A stretch of 64,000 nt of DNA. Origin: Erythrobacter sp. Alg231-14 (GTDB taxonomy: Bacteria; Pseudomonadota; Alphaproteobacteria; Sphingomonadales; Sphingomonadaceae). The stretch covers positions 2,728,001-2,792,000 of the forward strand of contig NZ_LT702999.1 in NCBI RefSeq assembly GCF_900149685.1. Reading direction: 5' to 3'. The position numbers and the translations under genes are program-made. Of the stretch, positions 7,950 to 16,468 are shown piece after piece. The notes beneath the pieces are model-generated. The model was not told where the DNA came from. It made no database searches and saw nothing but the letters and a program-made list of their open reading frames with translations. How positions within the stretch are numbered: position 1 is the stretch's first letter; every line of letters starts with the position of its first letter.

Positions 7950-9149
7950 TCAAACCGTAAGAGCAGCCACGCCGGGCAATTCCTTGCCTTCCATCCATTC
8001 AAGGAAAGCACCGCCAGCGGTTGAAATATAGGTCACATCTTTGGTCACGCCGGCCTGCGCCAACGCTGCAACCGTGTCGCCGCCCCCGGCCACGCTTATC
8101 AATGACCCTTCTTGGGTGAGCGCCGCCGCTGTGCGCGCCAACGCCATTGTGGACGCATCAAACGGTTCGGTTTCAAACGCGCCCAACGGTCCGTTCCAAA
8201 CCAATGTGCGGCACGTTTTAAGCACATCGGCCAACGCCTCTGCGGCGCTGGCACCGATATCTAGGATCATCTCATCTTCTGCGACTTCGTGGACATTGCA
8301 TGTCCGCAAGGAAGCAGGGTTTGCCGCGAATTCTTTGGCCACAACCACATCATAAGGCAGGTGCACCGTGCATCCGGCATGATCGGCGGTGTCCATAATA
8401 TTCGAAGCGGTCTCGGTAAGATCATGTTCGCACAGCGATTTACCCACATCCACACCGCGCGCAGCAAGGAACGTGTTCGCCATGCCGCCGCCAATAATGA
8501 GGTGTTGAACCCGACCCACAAGGTTTTCAAGAACGGCGAGTTTGGTCGAAACCTTTGCCCCGCCAACCACGGCCGCCACCGGAGCCTCTGGATTGCCCAA
8601 GGCCGCGTCTAACGCTTTCAATTCGGCCTCCATCGCGCGGCCCGCATATGACGGCAGGTGATGCGTGATCCCCTCTGTCGTGGCGTGGGCGCGATGCGCC
8701 GCGCTGAACGCGTCGTTCACAAAAAAGTCGCCATGCGCAGCAATCGCTTTTGCGAAATTGGCATCGTTCGCTTCTTCACCCGGCCAAAACCGCGTGTTGT
8801 CCAGCAATCCGATATCGCCATCGCGCAGAATGCCGATGCTTTGTTCAACCACAGGGCCAGAGACCTCTGGAATGAACATCAATTCCTTGCCCAAGACGCC
8901 TTCAACATCGCCCACGACCATGCTGGTCGAAAGCACACTGGATCGTTGACCGCCCGGACGCCCGAAATGCGCCAACATCAACACTTTCGCGCCGCGATCG
9001 GCCAATTCTAAGACGGTTGGTTTGATTGCCTCAACCCGCGTCACGTCGGTGGCAGAGCCATCCTTCATCGGCAGGTTCAAATCGACCCGGACCAACGCGA
9101 CTTTTCCGGTCACATCACCCAAATCATCGAGCGTTTTGAACTTGGACAT
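7950..9149 (-). CDS. pgk: Phosphoglycerate kinase
   Basis: A 399-residue two-domain glycolytic kinase (1,3-bisphosphoglycerate + ADP to 3-phosphoglycerate + ATP). Visible are the N-terminal substrate site VRVDLNLPM and LAHFGRPGG, the hinge region VAAVVGGAKVSTKL, and the C-terminal nucleotide site WNGPLGAFE and SVAGGGDTVAAL. Length is normal. It lies between a small membrane protein gene (20 bases upstream) and the NTF2-like gene (1 base downstream), as part of the minus-strand tkt-gap-pgk run. Confidence 0.98.
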   Translation of the reverse strand: MSKFKTLDDLGDVTGKVALVRVDLNLPMKDGSATDVTRVEAIKPTVLELADRGAKVLMLAHFGRPGGQRSSVLSTSMVVGDVEGVLGKELMFIPEVSGPVVEQSIGILRDGDIGLLDNTRFWPGEEANDANFAKAIAAHGDFFVNDAFSAAHRAHATTEGITHHLPSYAGRAMEAELKALDAALGNPEAPVAAVVGGAKVSTKLAVLENLVGRVQHLIIGGGMANTFLAARGVDVGKSLCEHDLTETASNIMDTADHAGCTVHLPYDVVVAKEFAANPASLRTCNVHEVAEDEMILDIGASAAEALADVLKTCRTLVWNGPLGAFETEPFDASTMALARTAAALTQEGSLISVAGGGDTVAALAQAGVTKDVTYISTAGGAFLEWMEGKELPGVAALTV

Positions 9150-9169
9150 TAAACCAAAATCTCCGACGT

Positions 9170-9589
9170 TTAAGAGGCCAAATCGGCCAACAGTGGAAGC
9201 GCGGCGAGCCCAGCCACAGCGGTAGTAACATAGCCCAGCGGCTTAGAACGCGTCCAACCGCTAACGCCAATCGCCGCGAGCAAGGAAAAAACCCCGATCA
9301 CAAAGCTAAGATACATGAGCGTCGGAACATAGCCATCCGAACTCTCAATCGGCGCGCGTGGTGAAAGCGGGTGGTTTTGTGCGATCACGCCAACGCTCAT
9401 ATACGCTGTGATGATAAAGCACGAAGCGCCCAATGCGGCCGATCCGATGCTCCATCTGACCAAAAGCGACGGTTTGGCCAGCGTCAACAAAGTGACGAAT
9501 AAAGTCGCCGACACCCCACCGAGAAAGGCACCGAGGAACCCGAATTGCTGGGCAAGTGCAAGCAGATATTCGGGTTCCAATTCGGTCAT
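9170..9589 (-). CDS. Small four-helix membrane protein of unknown function
   Basis: A 139-residue protein with four predicted membrane segments at about residues 15-37, 44-66, 88-110 and 116-136, and a polar loop (AQNHPLSPRAPIESSDGYV) between the second and third. It sits between gap (21 bases upstream) and pgk (20 bases downstream) and is almost certainly in the same transcript. No family recognised. Its position inside a glycolytic operon is suggestive, but no role can be read from the sequence. Confidence 0.75.
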   Translation of the reverse strand: MTELEPEYLLALAQQFGFLGAFLGGVSATLFVTLLTLAKPSLLVRWSIGSAALGASCFIITAYMSVGVIAQNHPLSPRAPIESSDGYVPTLMYLSFVIGVFSLLAAIGVSGWTRSKPLGYVTTAVAGLAALPLLADLAS

Positions 9590-9610
9590 GTTCGTGTTGG
9601 CGGCGCTAAC

Positions 9611-10621
9611 TTAAAGAAAGCTCGCCATGACACCGGCGGTGTCGATCATGCGGTTTGAGAAGCCCCATTCATTGTCATACCAACTCACGACACGCGCAAG
9701 TTTGCCATCCATCACCGATGTTTCGAGGCTGTCGACCGTCGAGCTGGCGGGATAGTGGTTGAAATCTGAGCTCACCAAAGGTTGATCGGTGTAATCCAGA
9801 ACACCAGCCATTGGGCCAGTTTCCGATGCCGCTTTCAACGCAGCGTTCAATTCTTCGGTCGTGGTTTCGCGACCCGGTTGGAACACCAGATCGACGAGGC
9901 TGACGTTGGGCGTCGGCACGCGAACGCTCGACCCGTCCAACTTGCCCGCCAGCTCCGGCAAAACAAGACCAACAGCACGCGCGGCACCGGTGGTGGTTGG
10001 GATCATGTTTTGCGCACCGCCGCGTGCCCGGCGCATATCGCCATGCATTTGGTCCAACATGCGTTGGTCGTTGGTGTAAGAATGGATCGTGGTCATAAAG
10101 CCGCGCTCAATCCCGACTGTGTCGTTCAACACTTTCGCAATCGGCGACAGGCAGTTGGTGGTGCAGCTTGCGTTGGAGACGATCACGTCAGACGCAGTCA
10201 AAATGTCGTGGTTCACGCCGTATACGACGGTCGCCGACACGTTCTTTGCCGGGGCAGAGATTAAAACGCGCTTTGCACCAGCGGCAAGGTGCGGCTGGCA
10301 CGCTTCGTCGCTTTGGAAGAAGCCGGTGCATTCCAACACAATGTCTATGCCCTGTTCGCCGTGAGGCAAATTGCCGGGATCGCGCTCAGACGTCACCGCA
10401 ATGCTTTTGCCGTTCACAACGATGGCGCCGTCGGCGACCTCTACTGTGCCGGGAAAACGACCATGCGTGGAATCGAATTGAAACAACAGCGCGTTCGATT
10501 TGGTGTCCGCCAGATCGTTGATCGAGACCAATTCAAGATCGTGATCGCTGCGCTCAAGAATAGCGCGGGCGACAAGGCGGCCAATGCGACCGAAACCGTT
10601 AATTGCAACTTTGGTAGCCAT
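9611..10621 (-). CDS. gap: Glyceraldehyde-3-phosphate dehydrogenase, type I
   Basis: A 336-residue tetrameric enzyme forming 1,3-bisphosphoglycerate. The N-terminal NAD site is KVAINGFGRIGRL, the catalytic cysteine lies in SNASCTTNCL, and the C-terminus contains WYDNEWGFSNRM. The residue region SINDLAD after the second strand fits NAD preference, although this is not decisive. It follows tkt by 15 bases with an AGGA ribosome binding site and precedes the small membrane protein gene. Confidence 0.98.
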   Translation of the reverse strand: MATKVAINGFGRIGRLVARAILERSDHDLELVSINDLADTKSNALLFQFDSTHGRFPGTVEVADGAIVVNGKSIAVTSERDPGNLPHGEQGIDIVLECTGFFQSDEACQPHLAAGAKRVLISAPAKNVSATVVYGVNHDILTASDVIVSNASCTTNCLSPIAKVLNDTVGIERGFMTTIHSYTNDQRMLDQMHGDMRRARGGAQNMIPTTTGAARAVGLVLPELAGKLDGSSVRVPTPNVSLVDLVFQPGRETTTEELNAALKAASETGPMAGVLDYTDQPLVSSDFNHYPASSTVDSLETSVMDGKLARVVSWYDNEWGFSNRMIDTAGVMASFL

Positions 10622-10636
10622 GAGGGATTGTCCTGC

Positions 10637-12634
10637 TTAGTTGTTCAACTTGCTTTGAATTTGCGGCACGATCGCGTCCGCAGTGAAACCGAAATGAGCG
10701 AACAGATCGCTCGCTGGGGCGGACCCGCCGAACGTGTCCATCCCGATATTGATGCCGTTCCTGCCGGTGTAGCGTTCCCAGCCCAATGTGCTGCCCGCTT
10801 CGATCGATACGATCAACGCGTCCTGCGGTAGGATGTCGGCTTTATAGCCATCATCTTGGGCGTCGAACAATTCCGTGCACGGCATGGAAACCACATCAAC
10901 GCCAACGCCGTCGGCTTCAAGCCGGTCGGCGCATTCCATAGCCAAGGCTACTTCGCTGCCGGATGCGACGATCACGGCTTTGCGCGATGCGCCGGCTGCG
11001 CGAAGGCGATAACCGCCCTTGGAACAACGGTTGTCCGCGCCCGACCACGCCTCATCACCCTCACCGCGCAATTGCGGCAAACCTTGCCGTGACAAGGCCA
11101 GAACCGATGGGGTTTCTGGCGTAGAAAGCGCATGTGCCCAACATTCGGCGGTCTCAATGGTGTCGCATGGGCGGAATGTGTTGAGATTCGGGATGAGCCG
11201 CAAACTCATCACTTGTTCCACCGGCTGGTGCGTTGGACCGTCTTCGCCCAATCCGATGCTGTCATGCGTCATCACATAGACGACCTGTGTTTTTTGCAGC
11301 GCCGACAGACGGATTGCGTTGCGGCAATAGTCGGAGAAGATCAGGAACGTTCCGCCATACGGAACCACGCCGCCATGCAACGCCATACCGTTCATCGCGG
11401 CGGCCATGCCGAATTCGCGAATGCCGTAATAGACATAGCGACCGGCATAATCGTCCGCCGTCATCGGCAATGTGCTGGGTGTTTTGGTGTTGTTTGAACC
11501 GGTCAAATCGGCTGAACCGCCGATCATTTGCGGGAGAGTTTCGGTCAACGGTCCGAGCGCCATTTCCGATGCTTTGCGGGTCGCAACCTTCTGAGGCTCC
11601 TTGGCCAGCGCGCGGATATGCCCTTCGATCGCTGCCGAAGCGTGATCCGATGTCCCCGCCATTTGCGCCTCAAACGCGGCGCGTTTGTCCGATGCGGCCA
11701 AAGTTTGTTGCCAGGCGCCGTGCGCCGCAGCGCCGGCTTCACCCGTCGCGCGCCAATCGGAAAGGATTTCTGCGGGCACGTCGAACGGTTCAGATGTCCA
11801 ACCCAATGTATCGCGCGCGGCGGCAATCTCATCGGGTCCCAATGGAGCGCCATGGGTTGCGCTTGTGCCTTGTTTGTTAGGAGCGCCTTTTCCGATCACT
11901 GTCTTGCACGCGATCAACGATGGACGCGGATCGGCTTTTGCAGCGGTGATAGCGCGGTCGATATCAGCAAAATCGTGACCATCACAGCTTACGACATGCC
12001 AACCGGTTGCTTCGTACCGTGCCTTTACGTCTTCGCTGGTCGAAAGGTCAGCGGGGCCATCAATCGTGATGTTGTTGTCATCCCAAAGGACATTGAGCCG
12101 TCCAAGATGCAGGTGCCCGGCAAGGCCAATCGCTTCGTGATTGATCCCTTCCATCAAACAGCCATCCCCGGCAATCACCCAAGTCCGGTGAGCAACCAAA
12201 TCATCGCCAAAGCCCGCGTTCAAATGACGCTCTGCCATGGCCATACCCACGGCCATCGCCAAACCTTGGCCCAGTGGGCCGGTGGTGCTTTCAACGCCTT
12301 CCAACAGGAAGTTTTCCGGGTGACCGGCGCATGGGCTGCCCATTTGACGGAAATTGCGAATGTCATCCATCGTCGGACGCGCATACCCCGTCAGGTGAAG
12401 CAACGAATACATCAACATCGAACCGTGACCTGCCGACAAAACGAAACGATCCCGGTCGGCCCAATCCGGCCGCGCGGGGTCAAATTTCAAATGACCAGAA
12501 AACAAAACACTGGCGACGTCGGCCATGCCCATCGGCATACCGGGGTGGCCTGAATTGGCCGCTTGAACGGCATCCATGGAAAGCGCTCTAATGGCGTTGG
12601 CCATTGGTTGGAGGCGGGCGGCATCAAGTGTCAT
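10637..12634 (-). CDS. tkt: Transketolase
   Basis: A 665-residue thiamine-diphosphate enzyme of the non-oxidative pentose phosphate pathway. Seen in order: substrate histidines in [10 protein letters not shown], the ThDP motif GDGCLMEG with the later [12 protein letters not shown], the pyrimidine-domain [17 protein letters not shown], and [16 protein letters not shown]. First gene of the tkt-gap-membrane protein-pgk run. Its ATG has an AGGAG about 10 bases upstream. A 15-bp palindrome lies 56 bases before the start and may be an operator. Confidence 0.98.
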   Translation of the reverse strand: MTLDAARLQPMANAIRALSMDAVQAANSGHPGMPMGMADVASVLFSGHLKFDPARPDWADRDRFVLSAGHGSMLMYSLLHLTGYARPTMDDIRNFRQMGSPCAGHPENFLLEGVESTTGPLGQGLAMAVGMAMAERHLNAGFGDDLVAHRTWVIAGDGCLMEGINHEAIGLAGHLHLGRLNVLWDDNNITIDGPADLSTSEDVKARYEATGWHVVSCDGHDFADIDRAITAAKADPRPSLIACKTVIGKGAPNKQGTSATHGAPLGPDEIAAARDTLGWTSEPFDVPAEILSDWRATGEAGAAAHGAWQQTLAASDKRAAFEAQMAGTSDHASAAIEGHIRALAKEPQKVATRKASEMALGPLTETLPQMIGGSADLTGSNNTKTPSTLPMTADDYAGRYVYYGIREFGMAAAMNGMALHGGVVPYGGTFLIFSDYCRNAIRLSALQKTQVVYVMTHDSIGLGEDGPTHQPVEQVMSLRLIPNLNTFRPCDTIETAECWAHALSTPETPSVLALSRQGLPQLRGEGDEAWSGADNRCSKGGYRLRAAGASRKAVIVASGSEVALAMECADRLEADGVGVDVVSMPCTELFDAQDDGYKADILPQDALIVSIEAGSTLGWERYTGRNGINIGMDTFGGSAPASDLFAHFGFTADAIVPQIQSKLNN

Positions 12635-12690
12635 GGCGCGGGAATGCTCCTAGGTCGAAAATCGGGCGCGATTCGCCCCGGTGAGAACAT

Positions 12691-12705
12691 GCAATGGGCC
12701 ATTGC
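12691..12705. promoter_or_regulatory. 15-bp palindrome upstream of tkt, possible operator
   Basis: GCAATGG-G-CCATTGC is a perfect inverted repeat with 7-base arms and one central base. It lies 56 bases ahead of tkt in the 293-base gap shared with the divergent small gene at 12928. The rest of that gap (12706-12890) shows no reading frame or RNA structure that I can support. An operator role is inference from position and symmetry. Confidence 0.35.
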
Positions 12706-12890
12706 CGAGAGGTCGGACTAGGTCAACCTTTGCCCCCATTCGATCCCCGTTGGATCTGTGGCTTTGGCACGCGCAAGGGATGCTTTTGCACGCTCCATCG
12801 GATCATCAACACATCGCAACAAAAGCGCAAAAGTCAGCCGCGCGCTAAGGGAAAATACGAGAGCACTTATCAACAGGATCACGCAACACT

Positions 12891-12918
12891 TTGCGAAGGC
12901 GCGATAAGTTGGTAAATA
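12891..12918 (+). promoter_or_regulatory. Putative promoter of the small gene before zapA
   Basis: TTGCGA (12891-12896), a 16-base spacer and TAAATA (12913-12918). The -10 box ends only 9 bases before the ATG at 12928, where no ribosome binding site is visible, so the mRNA may be leaderless or nearly so. Confidence 0.4.
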
Positions 12919-12927
12919 TTACCCATC

Positions 12928-13140
12928 ATGAGCGCCGCCCGGATCGAACAAGCGATGACACGCATCACCACCGCCATGGCGCGGATAGATGCCGCACGCC
13001 CCGAAGGCACCGGGGATAAGGGCGACAATGCAGGTTCTGCGCGCACAATTGCATTGATCAACGCGCATGAGAAGTTGCGTGAGGAAGTCGCTGATACGAT
13101 TGGCGAACTCGATTCACTCATCGAAGAATTGGAAGGATGA
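12928..13140 (+). CDS. Small coiled-coil protein upstream of zapA
   Basis: A 70-residue acidic protein that is almost entirely helical, with the heptad-like C-terminal half ALINAHEKLREEVADTIG and a tail DSLIEELEG. The N-terminal half has a Gly/Asp-rich break (EGTGDKGDNAG). Its stop is 10 bases before zapA, and the zapA ribosome binding site overlaps its last codons, so the two are one unit. A cell-division role alongside ZapA is plausible from context alone. No known family recognised. Confidence 0.7.
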   Translation: MSAARIEQAMTRITTAMARIDAARPEGTGDKGDNAGSARTIALINAHEKLREEVADTIGELDSLIEELEG

Positions 13141-13150
13141 TCCCGCCGTT

Positions 13151-13729
13151 ATGAGCGAAGTCCGCATCACAATCGGTCCCAAAACCTATTCCATCGCTTG
13201 CGGTCCCGGCGAAGAAGAGCGTGTCGAAAAACTCGGCGCGTTGATCAATGAGAATTACGCAAAATTAGGATCCTCCCGGGCCGCGTTGGAGGCGCAAAAC
13301 ATCGTTTTTGCCGCTTTGTTCATGGCCGATGAACTGACCGAGGCGAAATCGGCGATCAAAGACGCGCAAGCAGACTTGGCAGAAACCAAGCAAGCGATGC
13401 AACGCGCCGCAGACGACGCCGCGAATGAATTGAAACAAGTCAAAAACAGCGTCGATCACCAAAAAGAAAAATCGGGCGGCAAGAAAGCCGAATTGCGCGC
13501 GGAGATCGAAACCTTGCGCAAAGCCGAAGAGCGCACTCGCAAAGATAATGAGAAATTGAAGGCCGAAATCGCCGAAATGCAGGAGCGCGCCCGGCATCAA
13601 CACGATCTATTCGGCGGGCCAGCAGAGGACGCCGCGCTATCCGAAGCGTTGGCAGAAAAGCTCGAAGCACTGGCCACACGCGCAGAAGCGACCGCGAGCG
13701 AGCTTGAAGGTCGGGGCACTTCGCACTAA
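13151..13729 (+). CDS. zapA: Cell division protein ZapA, long form
   Basis: ZapA binds and bundles FtsZ at the division ring. The N-terminal domain, MSEVRITIGPKTYSIACGPG then EEERVEKLGALINENY, fits the family, as does the helix with AQNIVFAALFMADEL. The protein is 192 residues, whereas many ZapA proteins are near 100. The extra part (about residues 60-170) is a highly charged coiled coil rich in Lys, Glu and Ala. The start at 13151 is set by the family N-terminus; the open frame extends upstream in the region of the preceding gene. Followed by the 6S RNA gene, a classic arrangement. Confidence 0.9.
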   Translation: MSEVRITIGPKTYSIACGPGEEERVEKLGALINENYAKLGSSRAALEAQNIVFAALFMADELTEAKSAIKDAQADLAETKQAMQRAADDAANELKQVKNSVDHQKEKSGGKKAELRAEIETLRKAEERTRKDNEKLKAEIAEMQERARHQHDLFGGPAEDAALSEALAEKLEALATRAEATASELEGRGTSH

Positions 13730-13759
13730 ATCATCAAGCGGCGGGGCTGCTCAGCACGA

Positions 13760-13912
13760 GCCACGGAAAATCCCTGGGGCTATAAGCAATCCTCGGGAGC
13801 TGTCCCTTCCTGGGTTCACGGGCCAATGCGTTCCTTTTTGGAGCGGACCCTTGGGACTTGGGTAAACGGCGCCCACCTGACACTTTCAGCGTCAGAGGAT
13901 TTCTCGGCAAAC
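13760..13912 (+). ncRNA. ssrS: 6S RNA
   Basis: This 314-base gap between zapA and the 5-formyl-THF cyclo-ligase gene is the usual site of 6S RNA in proteobacteria. The sequence shows the alphaproteobacterial pattern: GGAAAATCCC with GGGGCTATAAGCAATCC on the 5' side, AGCTGTCCCTTCCTGGG, a long central region, then CTTGGGACTTGGGTAAACGG, GCGCCCACCTGACA, and the 3' closing strand AGAGGATTTCTCGG, which partly pairs with the 5' end. 6S RNA binds housekeeping RNA polymerase as a promoter mimic. Ends are approximate. A 155-codon reading frame on the other strand here is an artefact. Confidence 0.85.
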
Positions 13913-14043
13913 GACTCATAGTGGTCCCGTCATTTTGCTGCGCCGACATAGGCGCTCGGCGCTTGGGCCATCGCTGATGGGGCCCGCGCAAATGGGACAA
14001 GGCGCTCTTGCGGCCCCTGACTTCGACATTTACTGAGCCTGCA

Positions 14044-14631
14044 ATGGACACGCCCCCTACCCCATCAAAATCCGAACTGCGCAAATCCTTGCTTGCCGCC
14101 CGGCGCGAGCATGTCTTGGAGCAGCCTTCTTCGATCCAAGCGTTGTTGTTCAATCGCCCTCCTGCCCCGTTGGCGGCAAAGATTGGGCAGGACGCCGTCA
14201 TCGGCCTCTACCACGCCACCCGCTTCGAAGCGTCCGCGCGGGGATACGCTCGGTTCTTTCAAGATGCCGGCCACACCGTTGCATTGCCCTATTTCGCGTC
14301 GGATGATGCAACGATGTCGTTTCGTGCGCATACGGACCCCTATGACGAAAGCGACCTAGTCTCTGGCTCCTATGGCCTAAAACAACCGGGATTCGATGCT
14401 GAGCCCGTCACGCCCGATGTCGTGTTCGTGCCTTTGGTCGGCTTCACCGACAATTTGGACCGATTGGGCCAAGGCGGCGGTCATTATGATCGTTGGTTGG
14501 CGGAACATCCCGGTCGCATAGCGATTGGGTTGGCATGGGATGCGCAATTGACCGACACGCTGCCGGTGGAACCGCATGATATCGCTTTGGATGCCGTTGT
14601 AACGCCAACGCGCATCTATGGCCTGAAATAA
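14044..14631 (+). CDS. fau: 5-formyltetrahydrofolate cyclo-ligase
   Basis: A 195-residue enzyme that converts 5-formyl-THF to 5,10-methenyl-THF with ATP. Signature pieces are the N-terminal helix KSELRKSLLAARREH, VVFVPLVGFT, and the glycine-rich GQGGGHYDRWL of the nucleotide/phosphate site. The start MDTPPTPSKSEL is chosen for family length; a start 36 bases upstream is open but overlaps the space behind 6S RNA. The zapA-6S-cyclo-ligase order is ancient, and co-processing of the 6S and cyclo-ligase transcript is known in E. coli. Confidence 0.93.
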   Translation: MDTPPTPSKSELRKSLLAARREHVLEQPSSIQALLFNRPPAPLAAKIGQDAVIGLYHATRFEASARGYARFFQDAGHTVALPYFASDDATMSFRAHTDPYDESDLVSGSYGLKQPGFDAEPVTPDVVFVPLVGFTDNLDRLGQGGGHYDRWLAEHPGRIAIGLAWDAQLTDTLPVEPHDIALDAVVTPTRIYGLK

Positions 14632-14643
14632 GAGAGCAGATCC

Positions 14644-14895
14644 ATGCGTGACACACCAACCTGGCGAATCCCCGTTGGCATTTTCGGTCTTTTCATCGGG
14701 ATCATGGTCTATGCGATTCTCATCGCGCGTTATGCGCCGGATGTGATCGGATCATGGCCGGGCCTAGCGCAGACCATTGCCTACCTTATCCTAGGCGTAA
14801 TCTGGCTTTTGCCGCTCAGGCGGTTCTTAATTTGGATGGAAACCGGCAAATGGTCCGCCCCTGCCCCAGCATCTTCTGACGCCGAACAAGAGTAA
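14644..14895 (+). CDS. DUF2842 small membrane protein
   Basis: An 83-residue protein with two membrane segments (about residues 10-30 and 40-58) and a WLLPLRRFLIWMETG motif at the end of the second, typical of the alphaproteobacterial DUF2842 family. The tail is Pro/Ala-rich. It begins 12 bases after the cyclo-ligase stop and is probably in the same transcript. Function unknown. Confidence 0.85.
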   Translation: MRDTPTWRIPVGIFGLFIGIMVYAILIARYAPDVIGSWPGLAQTIAYLILGVIWLLPLRRFLIWMETGKWSAPAPASSDAEQE

Positions 14896-14974
14896 GGGCC
14901 GGACACAATCGCCTACATGGCATCGCGCCGTTAAGCGGGAACCGCATTCGATGATGTTTCATTGATTTCCCAAG

Positions 14975-15051
<77 letters not shown>

Positions 15052-15098
15052 TTAAACTTGACCGTTCAAACTGTGGTTTGCACCGCTTGGGAGCCGGG

Positions 15099-15127
15099 CA
15101 ATTAGGCCCGGTTTGAATAGCTGTCAA
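15099..15127 (-). promoter_or_regulatory. Strong promoter of tRNA-Asp
   Basis: On the minus strand there is a perfect -35 box TTGACA (15122-15127), a 17-base spacer and TAATTG (15099-15104). It points into tRNA-Asp, with the predicted start about 40 bases before the mature 5' end. Nothing else is transcribed from this gap. Confidence 0.6.
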
Positions 15128-15163
15128 CGCCCGTGACAGCCATTTTGCAACATTTTTGAAAAC

Positions 15164-16465
15164 TTAGTCCGAAAGCAGCAAAACTGGCGTTTCAATTAGC
15201 TTTTTTACGTCCTGAATAAAGCTTGCCGCGTCAAAGCCATCAACCACCCTGTGATCGCAGGAGATGGAGATGTTCATCAACTTGCGTTTTTCGATTCGCT
15301 CCTGACCATCCGCACCCGTAACAAACATCGGGCGTTCAATGATCCGGTTGGGTCCAATGATGGCGACTTCGGGTCGATTGATCACCGGCGTGGTTGCAAC
15401 CCCGCCCAACGGCCCCAACGAAGTGACAGTGAGCGTTGAACCGGAAAGCTCTTCCGATTTTGCCGAGCCATCCCGCGCCGCCTGTGCCAACCGGCCAATC
15501 TCGACTGCCAATTGCCATAGATTGCGCGCCTGAGCGTCGCGAATCACCGGAACCATCAAACCGTTATCGGTCTGAGTCGCCATGCCCAAATGCACGCTGC
15601 CGTGACGGGTCACGATGTTCGCTTCGTCATCGTAACGGGCATTGATCATCGGATATTTGGGCAGCATCTTGCAGAATGCGGTGATCAACAAAGGAAGCAT
15701 GGTCAGCTTAGGCTTTTGGCCACGAACCGCGTTCAAATCGGCGCGCGCTTTTTCCAAATCGGTCACGTCGCATTCTTCGACATAGGTGAAATGCGGAATG
15801 TTGCGTTTGGCGGCGCTCATGTTCTGAGCGATTCGCTTGCGCAACCCGATCACTTTTACCGGTTCATCGGCGCGCGATTTGCCCGCCGGTGAAAAGCCAC
15901 CGCCCGAATTGTAGGCGAGGAATTGATCGAGATCGCCGTGACGCACGCGGCCACCATCGGCAGATTTCACATCGTTCAAATCGACGCCAAGATCGCGTGC
16001 ACGCCGACGCACGGCAGGGCTCGCCATAGTTTTGTCGCGCGATACGGAAGGTTGCGCCGCTTCGGTTGGTGCCGGAGCTGGAGCGGGTGTTGGCGCGGGC
16101 GCAGGTTGAGGTTCAGAGACTGTCACGGTCGGGGCCACTGGCACCGCCATATCTGTGCTCGTTTCCTCGCTTGCTGCATCGTCCGCAGTGTGTGCGTCGT
16201 CGGCGGCTTCGTCCGCTGCGTCACCTTCAACTTCGACCACCAACAACATGGCGCCGACCGAAATCGTATCGCCCACTTCACCGGCGACCTCGATAACGGT
16301 TCCCGAAACCGGGCTTTCGATATCAATCGTGGCCTTATCGGTCATCACATCGACAAGGTGTTGGTCTTCTTCGACTTTATCGCCGACCTTCACTTGCCAT
16401 TCGACGATTTCCGCCTCTGCCACGCCCTCGCCCACATCGGGCATGTTGAATGTAAACTTTGCCAT
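15164..16465 (-). CDS. bkdB: Branched-chain 2-oxoacid dehydrogenase E2 (dihydrolipoyl acyltransferase)
   Basis: A 433-residue core subunit. Domains in order: an N-terminal lipoyl domain with the lipoylated lysine in VMTDKATIDIESP (about residue 44); an acidic Asp/Ala/Glu linker and a Pro/Ala linker (about 80-140); a peripheral subunit-binding domain ASPAVRRRARDLGVDL; and the acyltransferase domain ending with the active-site SCDHRVVDGFDAA. Only one lipoyl domain is present. It follows the E1 beta gene by 3 bases. The E1 types next door favour a branched-chain rather than pyruvate enzyme. No E3 gene lies in the window. Confidence 0.92.
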   Translation of the reverse strand: MAKFTFNMPDVGEGVAEAEIVEWQVKVGDKVEEDQHLVDVMTDKATIDIESPVSGTVIEVAGEVGDTISVGAMLLVVEVEGDAADEAADDAHTADDAASEETSTDMAVPVAPTVTVSEPQPAPAPTPAPAPAPTEAAQPSVSRDKTMASPAVRRRARDLGVDLNDVKSADGGRVRHGDLDQFLAYNSGGGFSPAGKSRADEPVKVIGLRKRIAQNMSAAKRNIPHFTYVEECDVTDLEKARADLNAVRGQKPKLTMLPLLITAFCKMLPKYPMINARYDDEANIVTRHGSVHLGMATQTDNGLMVPVIRDAQARNLWQLAVEIGRLAQAARDGSAKSEELSGSTLTVTSLGPLGGVATTPVINRPEVAIIGPNRIIERPMFVTGADGQERIEKRKLMNISISCDHRVVDGFDAASFIQDVKKLIETPVLLLSD

Positions 16466-16468
16466 GGG

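Noticed and set aside
13734-14201. 155-codon minus-strand frame
   Set aside because: It lies over the 6S RNA and the start of the cyclo-ligase gene, has no ribosome binding site or family resemblance, and is explained by the RNA.
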